From SIG565 sp045613385 (lineage in GTDB: Bacteria; Bacillota; Clostridia; Oscillospirales; Acutalibacteraceae): DNA of 18,460 nucleotides. The stretch spans positions 1 through 18,460 of the forward strand of contig JAZLAW010000018.1 of assembly GCA_045613385.1 (NCBI GenBank), given 5' to 3'. Shown here piece after piece: positions 12,604-18,460 of the stretch (position 1 is the stretch's first letter; every line of letters starts with the position of its first letter). Made by a program: the position numbers and the translations under genes. Below the pieces are notes generated by a model. The model made no database searches, was not told where the DNA came from, and saw only the letters and a program-made list of their open reading frames with translations.

Positions 12604-13965
12604 TTAACCAATAGTGATGTTTTCAGTAGGGTCGGATATTACGTTCTGGGTCTGACTTCTGCTACCGAGTGCAACAGCAAGAGAGATAGGTCCTATCCTG
12701 CCAAGATACATCGTTACAGTAATAATTATTTTGGATAAGGTATTGAAGCTTGATGTCAGGTTGCGGGATAAACCTACAGTTGCCGAAGCCGAAACGGTTT
12801 CGTAAATAATATCTATAGCAGGTGCACTGCTTGTTAAAGATAACAAGATAGTAGATAAAAGTAAAATTAAAACAAAAGTTGTGCAGACCGCTACTGCCTT
12901 ACGTATAGCATCGCTTGGTATTGTGCGGTTAAACATTGTAGCGCTGTTTTTATTGCGTACGGTTGAAAAGGCTGAGCACAACAAGACCGCCATAGTAACC
13001 GTTTTAACACCGCCCGCAGTACCAACGGGTGAGCCTCCGATGAACATTAAAATTAAACACAAAAAGGCAGATGGATTACTGAGATTTTCTTGCGGTATTG
13101 TTGCAAAACCTGCCGTTCTTGTGGTAATTGACTGGAAAAGAGAAATCTGTATTTTATCGAATAAGGACAATCCGCCAATGGTGGAAGGGTTGCTGTATTC
13201 AAAAATAAATATCAGCAGTCCGCCGCCTAAAATCAGAAAAAGGGTAGCGACAAGCACGATTTTTGTGTGGAGTGATAGGTGGCGAAAGATTTTCTTGTTT
13301 TTCGCATTGCGGCTTTTTATAACGCTCAAAACATCCCACCAAACGATAAAACCTATACCGCCAAGAATAATCAAAGCACAAGTAACAGCATTAATTAAAG
13401 GGTTAGTGGCATAGTCGCAAAGGCTGTTTTCCCCTATTATATCAAGACCTGCATTACAAAACGCAGAAACCGAATTAAAGACAGAAATCCATACCCCACG
13501 CGCACCAAAATCGGGCACAAAAACCAGCATATATAAAAGGGCGCCAATGCCTTCAATAATAGAAGTGCCTAATAAAATCTTTTTTATAAAATTTGATAAC
13601 CCCGACATAGTGTTAAGATTGAAAGCATCCTGAATAAGCAATCTGTCACTTGTGTCCATCTTTTTGCGGAGCATAATCATAAAGCCGGACATAATAGTAA
13701 TAATGCCGAGCCCACCCACCTGAATCAGCAGTAAAATAACAACCTGTCCAAAGAAACTCCAGGCAGAGAACGTAGGTAATGTTACAAGTCCTGTAACACA
13801 GGTCGAAGTTGTAGCGGTAAACAGAGCATCAATATAGGGTACAGCCTTTCCGGTTGCCGAACTAATCGGTAAGGATAAAAGCAGACTGCCAAGTAAAATG
13901 GCGACAAGGAAGCTAAACAAAATATAGTGCGTTGTTGAAAATGAAATGGTTCTTTTTTTGTTCAT
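12604..13965 (-). CDS. ktrB: Potassium uptake channel subunit KtrB (TrkH/KtrB)
   Basis: 453 aa, four pseudo-repeats of the M1-P-M2 type. Four selectivity-filter loops are visible: TSTCVTGL (53-60), SAFCNAGL (167-174), TTRTAGF (281-287) and SATVGL (394-399). Each carries the conserved filter glycine. The protein is the membrane pore for sodium-linked or potential-driven K+ uptake with KtrA. TAGGAA precedes ATG 13965. It is the first gene of the ktrBA operon. Confidence 0.93.
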   Translation of the reverse strand: MNKKRTISFSTTHYILFSFLVAILLGSLLLSLPISSATGKAVPYIDALFTATTSTCVTGLVTLPTFSAWSFFGQVVILLLIQVGGLGIITIMSGFMIMLRKKMDTSDRLLIQDAFNLNTMSGLSNFIKKILLGTSIIEGIGALLYMLVFVPDFGARGVWISVFNSVSAFCNAGLDIIGENSLCDYATNPLINAVTCALIILGGIGFIVWWDVLSVIKSRNAKNKKIFRHLSLHTKIVLVATLFLILGGGLLIFIFEYSNPSTIGGLSLFDKIQISLFQSITTRTAGFATIPQENLSNPSAFLCLILMFIGGSPVGTAGGVKTVTMAVLLCSAFSTVRNKNSATMFNRTIPSDAIRKAVAVCTTFVLILLLSTILLSLTSSAPAIDIIYETVSASATVGLSRNLTSSFNTLSKIIITVTMYLGRIGPISLAVALGSRSQTQNVISDPTENITIG

Positions 13966-13982
13966 AACGGAATTCCTAAATT

Positions 13983-14010
13983 TGTATAATTTAAATTAAA
14001 TATATCACAA
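13983..14010 (-). promoter_or_regulatory. Candidate ktrBA promoter
   Basis: On the minus strand: TTGTGA (14010-14005), 16-bp spacer, TATACA (13988-13983). The leader is short, about 10-15 nt, so there is no room here for a ydaO-type (c-di-AMP) riboswitch. Confidence 0.5.
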
Positions 14011-14030
14011 GGTTATATTTTTTTCAATTT

Positions 14031-14957
14031 TTATTCATTAAAAAACGCCTTTACCTGTTCGATATAATATTCTGGTGCTACAGGGTAGCAAAGCCCGTGG
14101 GATGCAGACGGTATTTTAATCAGTTTCTTTTTAGAGTTTATAAATGAATAGTTAATCTCGCTCATTTGGTAGGGAACGAAATCATCTTTTTCGCCGTGAA
14201 ACAGAATAACGGGAATCTTGCAGTTTCTGAGCACCTTGTCGGGCGCAATTTCTTCTAAATTGAATCGGCCAAACAGCCGTGCGCCAAGTTTTACTAATGG
14301 ATAGCAAATAAATGTGGGCAGCTTCATACCGCTAATTACCTTTTTGATAATATTTTTAGCGCTCGTATATCCGCAGTCTGCAAGTACCCCGATAACATTT
14401 TTGGGCAGGTCGCCTGATGCCGCAATAAGAACGGTGGAGGCACCCATAGAAATACCCGTTAAAATTATTTTTTGGTCTTCTCCGAATTTCTCGCATACAA
14501 AATCCACCCAGGAAAGACAGTCACGATACTCACGCACACCAAAAGTAATAACCTTTCCGCCGCTTTTACCCGAACACCGTTGGTCTACTATGAGCGCACT
14601 GTGTCCCGAGTCAAAGGCGCGACGCATACCGCCTGCCAAATCTCGTTCTGCATTGCCGCGGTAACCGTGAAACATTATTTCAATCGGTGCACCGGGAGAC
14701 AATTCGTAATATTTGCCGTAAAGTTTTAGCCCATCAAACGAAGTGATAGAAAATTCGGTATTTGGCGTGTTTCGGGTTTCTTCGACCCATTTTTTTATGT
14801 TATCGCGGAAAGAATCATATTCCACACCCATTGGAATTATTTGCTCTACACGTTTGCCGTTTTTTATAGGAACGTAAAAAGCAATTCTGAAACATATATA
14901 GGAAAGCCCTATTATAAGTAAAACCAAAACCAACAAAGAAATTATAAAAATTAACAT
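14031..14957 (-). CDS. Alpha/beta hydrolase with N-terminal membrane anchor
   Basis: 308 aa. One membrane helix (about 2-23) is followed by an alpha/beta-hydrolase domain. The oxyanion-side HGYRGN is at 97-102, the nucleophile elbow GISMG at 168-172 (S170), the acid D258 in HGEKDDFVP and the histidine H287 in SASHG. It belongs with the serine aminopeptidase/thioesterase-like extracytoplasmic hydrolases of Firmicutes; the substrate is unknown. The start ATG 14957 has GGTGGTG upstream. It is transcribed away from azlC from its own promoter, and its stop is 65 nt from the ktrB start on the same strand, with no clear terminator between. Confidence 0.87.
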   Translation of the reverse strand: MLIFIISLLVLVLLIIGLSYICFRIAFYVPIKNGKRVEQIIPMGVEYDSFRDNIKKWVEETRNTPNTEFSITSFDGLKLYGKYYELSPGAPIEIMFHGYRGNAERDLAGGMRRAFDSGHSALIVDQRCSGKSGGKVITFGVREYRDCLSWVDFVCEKFGEDQKIILTGISMGASTVLIAASGDLPKNVIGVLADCGYTSAKNIIKKVISGMKLPTFICYPLVKLGARLFGRFNLEEIAPDKVLRNCKIPVILFHGEKDDFVPYQMSEINYSFINSKKKLIKIPSASHGLCYPVAPEYYIEQVKAFFNE

Positions 14958-14973
14958 TTACACCACCGGTATA

Positions 14974-15002
14974 ATTTTAAAACGAATTATAAAAAGATTC
15001 AA
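14974..15002 (-). promoter_or_regulatory. Promoter of the alpha/beta hydrolase gene
   Basis: On the minus strand: TTGAAT (15002-14997), 17-bp spacer, TAAAAT (14979-14974). It is back to back with the azlCD promoter, with 13 bp between the -35 boxes. Confidence 0.65.
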
Positions 15003-15015
15003 GTATATTTGTTGC

Positions 15016-15044
15016 TTGACTATTATCATAAGCGGGGTTAAAAT
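15016..15044 (+). promoter_or_regulatory. azlCD promoter
   Basis: TTGACT (15016-15021), 17-bp spacer, TAAAAT (15039-15044). Transcription would begin near 15051, which supports a start codon at 15073 rather than 15055. Confidence 0.75.
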
Positions 15045-15072
15045 AAATTGACTGTTGAAGGTGGTGAAAAGA

Positions 15073-15789
15073 GTGGAAAATAATTCGTATTGGTATAAGT
15101 TGGGATTAAGAGACGGAATACCGATAGCCCTCGGTTATTTTGCGGTGGCGGTAGCGCTTGGTATTGCCGCGAGAAACGCAGGTTTTACAGCACTGCAGGC
15201 GGCACTTACGGCGATGCTGACAAATGCGTCGGCGGGTGGGTATGCCGGCTTCACTCTTGTTGCCGCAGGTACCACGTATATAGAAATGGCGGTTATGCAG
15301 TTTGTCGCCAATGCAAGATATATGCTTATGTCTTGTGCGCTGAGCCAGAAGTTAGACCACAAAACCCCGCTTCTTCACAGACTAATTATCGGTTTTGATA
15401 TAACCGATGAGATTTTTGGCATTTCTATAGCGGTGGATGGCAAACTTAACCCCTTTTATACATTCGGCGCTATGACCGTTTCAATTCCCGGTTGGGCGTT
15501 AGGTACATATGTAGGGGTTGTTATGGGTAACATATTACCTGTTGGCATTGTAAATGCGCTGAGCGTCGGACTTTACGGTATGTTTTTAGCTATTATCATT
15601 CCGCCTGCCCGTAAGGATAAGGTGGTAGCGGCATTAATTGCCGTTTCCTTCGCCGCCTCTTTTCTGTCGTCGAGATTGTCGGTATTTGCCGCTATACCGG
15701 AAGGGGTAAAAATAATAATTCTGACCGTGGCAATTTCTCTCGCGGCAGCGATACTGTTCCCGAAAGGAGAAAAAAGCGATGCGCGGTAA
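15073..15789 (+). CDS. azlC: Branched-chain amino acid exporter subunit AzlC
   Basis: 238 aa from GTG 15073, which has AAGGTGG eight bases upstream; an alternative TTG at 15055 would leave almost no leader. The family-typical start (LRDGIPIALGYFAVAVALGIAARNAG) is followed by several membrane helices and the NASAGGYAGFTL segment. AzlC is the large subunit of AzlCD, which exports branched-chain amino acids (and analogues) in Bacillus. The last codons overlap the start of azlD. No regulator (azlB, lrp-type) is in the window. Confidence 0.9.
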   Translation: MENNSYWYKLGLRDGIPIALGYFAVAVALGIAARNAGFTALQAALTAMLTNASAGGYAGFTLVAAGTTYIEMAVMQFVANARYMLMSCALSQKLDHKTPLLHRLIIGFDITDEIFGISIAVDGKLNPFYTFGAMTVSIPGWALGTYVGVVMGNILPVGIVNALSVGLYGMFLAIIIPPARKDKVVAALIAVSFAASFLSSRLSVFAAIPEGVKIIILTVAISLAAAILFPKGEKSDAR

Positions 15790-16087
15790 TATATACATTT
15801 ATATTATATTAATGGCAGTGGTAACCTTTCTTATCCGCGTTCTGCCGCTCACATTAATAAGAAAAGAGATAAAAAACAAAACCATAAAATCTTTCCTTTA
15901 TTATGTACCCTATGTAACACTTGCGGTGATGACCTTCCCCGCCATAATTGATGCTACAGGAAGCACCCTGTCGGGTGCACTGGCATTAGTGGTAGGAGTA
16001 ACACTTGCCTATTTTGGCGCAGGGCTTCCTGTAGTTGCCGTGCTTTCGTGTTTTACCGTTTTTTTGAGTGAACTTATAATACTTTAA
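15779..16087 (+). CDS. azlD: Branched-chain amino acid exporter subunit AzlD
   Basis: 102 aa, the usual AzlD length, with about four helices and the conserved FLIRVLPLTLIRKEIKN and YVPYVTLAVMTFPAI segments. AAAGGAG precedes ATG 15779, which lies 11 nt inside azlC, so the subunits are translationally coupled. No hairpin terminator is evident between its stop and the pckG promoter. Confidence 0.9.
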   Translation: MRGNIYIYIILMAVVTFLIRVLPLTLIRKEIKNKTIKSFLYYVPYVTLAVMTFPAIIDATGSTLSGALALVVGVTLAYFGAGLPVVAVLSCFTVFLSELIIL

Positions 16088-16116
16088 AAATATGTCGAAA
16101 AATTTAATAAAGTATA

Positions 16117-16145
16117 TTGATTTATATTATGGGATATTATATAAT
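16117..16145 (+). promoter_or_regulatory. pckG promoter
   Basis: TTGATT (16117-16122), 17-bp spacer, TATAAT (16140-16145). The leader is about 43 nt with AGGAG ten bases before the ATG. Confidence 0.75.
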
Positions 16146-16194
16146 GTATAAGGAAAAAATTGTATTTCAATATTTTTATAGGAGTGTGCCTTAA

Positions 16195-17973
16195 ATGACA
16201 AAAAACCAAAGCGTATTAAAATGGCTTGAAGAAATGCAAGAACTCTTAAAGCCGGAAAAGGTTGTATGGATTGACGGAAGCGACGCTCAGCGCGAAGAAT
16301 TGCGTGAATTGGCTGTTGCTCAGGGTGAATTATACAAACTCAATCAAGAAGAACTCCCGGGTTGCTATCTTCACCGCACAAATCCCAATGACGTAGCCCG
16401 TGTTGAAGACCGCACGTTTATCTGTACATCTACAAAAGAAATGGCAGGCCCCACAAACAACTGGTGCGACCCCGCTGAAATGTATAAAAAACTTTACGAC
16501 ATTGCAAGAGATAGCTATAAGGGTCGTACAATGTATGTTATTCCTTATTCTATGGGTCCGATTGGTTCCCCGTTGGCTAAAATCGGTATTGAAATCACCG
16601 ACTCGGTATATGTTGTTCTTAATATGCTTATTATGACAAGAGTTGGCACAAAGGTGCTCGAAGTTCTTGGCGACAGTAACGACTGGGTACGCGGTTTGCA
16701 CTCACGCTGTGATGTTGACCCTGAAAAGAGATATATCTGTCACTTCCCTGAAGATAACACAATTATTTCTGTAAATTCAGGCTACGGCGGAAACGTACTT
16801 CTCGGTAAAAAATGCTTTGCACTGCGTATCGCTTCCTTCCAGGGTTGGAAAGAAGGTTGGATGGCAGAACATATGCTCATTTTAGGCCTTCAGAACCCGA
16901 AGGGCGAAGTTAAGTATATTGCAGCAGCTTTCCCGTCTGCTTGCGGCAAGACTAATCTTGCAATGCTTATTCCGCCCGAGTATCTTAAAGAAAAGGGCTA
17001 TAAGGTTTGGACAGTAGGCGATGATATTGCCTGGATGCGAATCGGCGAAGATGGCAGACTTTATGCTATCAACCCCGAAAACGGTTTCTTCGGTGTAGCA
17101 CCCGGTACAAATGCTCACTCTAACTTTAACGCTCTTGAATCTACAAAGAAGAACACCATCTTCACAAACGTAGCACTTGATTTGAACAATGATACAGTTT
17201 GGTGGGAAGGCTTAAATAAGAATCTTCCCGAAAATGCGCTTGATTGGAAGGGCAATAAGTGGGATGCGGCTAAATTCAATAAGGCCGATAAGTCTACTTG
17301 CGCGGCTCACCCCAACTCACGTTTCACAGCCCCGGCTGAAAACTGCCCCTGTATTTCGGATGAATTCAATAAGGGCGCAGGTGTTCCGATTTCTGCAATC
17401 GTATTCGGTGGTAGACGTGCTAAATGCGCTCCGCTTGTATATCAATCAAAGGATTGGGTCAACGGTGTATTCGTAGGTTCTGCTATGGCATCTGAAACCA
17501 CAGCGGCTGCTGCAGGTACAGTAGGCGTTGTACGTCGCGACCCGATGGCGATGCTCCCGTTCTGCGGTTACAATATGGGCGACTATTTCCGCCATTGGCT
17601 TGATATGGGCGAAAAGCTTGGAGACAAAGCGCCGAAAATCTTCAATGTCAACTGGTTCCGTACCGATGATGAAGGCAACTTCATCTGGCCCGGATTTGGT
17701 GATAATATGCGCGTTCTCAACTGGATTATCGACAGATGCGAAGGCAAGGCAGATGCAGAAGAAACCGCTATCGGTTTTGTTCCTAAGGCAGATGACATTG
17801 ATACTACAGACCTTGATATTGACCGTGCTACACTTGAAAGCATCTTAAAGGTAGATAAAGATGTATGGAACAAGGAAGCTGCCGAAATAGAAGAACATTA
17901 TAAGAAGTTCGGCGATAAACTCCCTGAAGAATTAAAAGCTCAGCTCGAAAACCTTAAAAATGCTCTTAAATAA
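16195..17973 (+). CDS. pckG: Phosphoenolpyruvate carboxykinase (GTP)
   Basis: 592 aa, the length of the GTP-dependent class. Visible elements are the substrate-binding RTNPNDVARVEDRT (61-74) and YGGN (197-200), the metal ligand His in AEHMLIL (H226), the P-loop with reactive cysteine FPSACGKTN (246-254), GDDIAWMR (275-282, metal Asp) and the FGGRRAKCAPLV segment. It interconverts oxaloacetate + GTP with PEP + CO2 + GDP. In a fermenting anaerobe it may run toward oxaloacetate, fixing CO2 and making GTP, but direction is inference. It is monocistronic with its own promoter and terminator. Its codon use (many CTT/TTC/GGC, few rare codons) suggests high expression. Confidence 0.95.
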   Translation: MTKNQSVLKWLEEMQELLKPEKVVWIDGSDAQREELRELAVAQGELYKLNQEELPGCYLHRTNPNDVARVEDRTFICTSTKEMAGPTNNWCDPAEMYKKLYDIARDSYKGRTMYVIPYSMGPIGSPLAKIGIEITDSVYVVLNMLIMTRVGTKVLEVLGDSNDWVRGLHSRCDVDPEKRYICHFPEDNTIISVNSGYGGNVLLGKKCFALRIASFQGWKEGWMAEHMLILGLQNPKGEVKYIAAAFPSACGKTNLAMLIPPEYLKEKGYKVWTVGDDIAWMRIGEDGRLYAINPENGFFGVAPGTNAHSNFNALESTKKNTIFTNVALDLNNDTVWWEGLNKNLPENALDWKGNKWDAAKFNKADKSTCAAHPNSRFTAPAENCPCISDEFNKGAGVPISAIVFGGRRAKCAPLVYQSKDWVNGVFVGSAMASETTAAAAGTVGVVRRDPMAMLPFCGYNMGDYFRHWLDMGEKLGDKAPKIFNVNWFRTDDEGNFIWPGFGDNMRVLNWIIDRCEGKADAEETAIGFVPKADDIDTTDLDIDRATLESILKVDKDVWNKEAAEIEEHYKKFGDKLPEELKAQLENLKNALK

Positions 17974-17987
17974 CATTATATAAATGC

Positions 17988-18026
17988 AAAACGGAATTGC
18001 CGAAAAGCAATTCCGTTTTATTTTTT
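17988..18026 (+). terminator. pckG terminator
   Basis: 13-bp perfect stem (17988-18000 with 18007-18019), six-base loop, running into TTTTATTTTTT. The next about 130 bases (18027-18150) are very AT-rich with no gene or clear structure. Confidence 0.9.
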
Positions 18027-18150
18027 CAATATTTTGTATATAAAATCATTAAAAGTACAAAATATATTGCTTTTTGTGAAATAACGAAAAATTTGATAAA
18101 GATATGTAGAAGTTTTTATATAAAAAGTTAAAAAATAATAATTTTTATAC

Positions 18151-18179
18151 TTGACTTGAAGCGGTTTTGGTGATATTAT
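18151..18179 (+). promoter_or_regulatory. Promoter of the secreted-protein gene
   Basis: TTGACT (18151-18156), 17-bp spacer, TATTAT (18174-18179). Start predicted near 18186. Confidence 0.65.
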
Positions 18180-18214
18180 AAATGTGTATAAATGTACTAT
18201 GGAGGTAGTATCTT

Positions 18215-18460
18215 ATGAAATCAGTTTTCAAGCGAATTTCCAAGAAAACCGTTTCAGTAATACTGGCACTTGCGGTAATTTTGAGTTCACTCACCGTAAT
18301 GATGTCGGTATTTGCTGAACCGGTAGCGCAGTCTACCGAACCGTACCTTGTTAGTGACGGTTCACCTGCTATACCTATGTTTAAAGACAAGGTAGTAAAA
18401 TTAGCAGAAGTGGAGGTAGAATTCCCGGACGGCACAATCAAGAAAGGTAACGAACTTGAT
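18215..18460 (+). CDS. Secreted protein, N-terminus only (continues past window)
   Basis: 82 codons are visible, open to the last base. The start ATG 18215 has GGAGG about ten bases upstream. A long signal peptide is clear: basic MKSVFKRISKKTV, a hydrophobic core (VILALAVILSSLTVMMSV) and a probable cut after VFA (residue 33), followed by EPVAQSTEP. The first mature residues (VVKLAEVEVEFPDGTIKKG) suggest a beta-rich surface domain. No family can be assigned from this part. Confidence 0.8.
   Translation, partial: MKSVFKRISKKTVSVILALAVILSSLTVMMSVFAEPVAQSTEPYLVSDGSPAIPMFKDKVVKLAEVEVEFPDGTIKKGNELD

Noticed and set aside
12881..13414. Long plus-strand ORF (177 codons) opposite ktrB
   Set aside because: It is a shadow of the ktrB frame; ktrB has full family motifs and the ORF has no ribosome site or recognisable content.
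13966..14030. c-di-AMP riboswitch before ktrB
   Set aside because: The gap to the next gene is only 65 bp and the candidate leader is about 10-15 nt, too short for a riboswitch.

Overview
The window looks like chromosome from a low-GC anaerobic Firmicute, most likely an uncultured gut member of the Clostridia (Oscillospiraceae-like). The basis is the strong Shine-Dalgarno sites and near-consensus sigma-A promoters (often with an extended -10), a GTP-type PEP carboxykinase, KtrAB, split ThrE and AzlCD transporters, and a large serine recombinase of the clostridial mobile-element type. The species cannot be named from sequence alone.

Layout. (1) 1-4.73 kb is accessory DNA. It starts with the C-terminal part of a large serine recombinase that is cut by the window edge, followed by a small ORF and a terminator. 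A minus-strand operon follows (PlsC-like acyltransferase, three-helix membrane protein, acyl-CoA synthetase-like AMP ligase). An exact 19-bp direct repeat lies at the end of the recombinase gene and again beyond the operon promoter, so the operon may be cargo or a separate insertion. (2) 4.78-7.6 kb holds a plus-strand ABM-fold monooxygenase-like gene, a protein with two TIR domains around a helical middle, and an aldo-keto reductase. It is closed by a perfect 30-nt palindromic terminator. (3) 7.6-11.4 kb holds a small minus-strand gene with a consensus promoter and a hairpin-rich leader. Divergent from it is a probable operon: a stand-alone HD hydrolase, an alkaline phosphatase lipoprotein, the two halves of a ThrE-type exporter, and a small membrane protein. 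(4) 11.4-11.9 kb holds tRNA-Ala(GGC), its terminator, and an array of short hairpins joined by AT-rich linkers. (5) 11.9-14.0 kb holds the KtrB-KtrA potassium uptake operon on the minus strand. (6) 14.0-16.1 kb holds an alpha/beta hydrolase divergent from azlC-azlD. (7) 16.1-18.46 kb holds pckG and then the start of a secreted protein cut by the right edge.

The best candidates for something undescribed are three. First, a structured RNA of about 200 nt lies on the minus strand between the acyltransferase operon promoter and its first gene. It has a long-range closing stem, an apical hairpin and a UUCG-loop terminator, and its terminator lies inside what a naive gene call would read as the N-terminus of the acyltransferase. 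Second, the TIR-helical-TIR protein keeps a candidate catalytic glutamate in both TIR domains. Third, the hairpin array after tRNA-Ala has stems that differ in sequence but are each self-complementary, with similar linkers. Functions given for these are inference; what is seen directly is stated in each entry.
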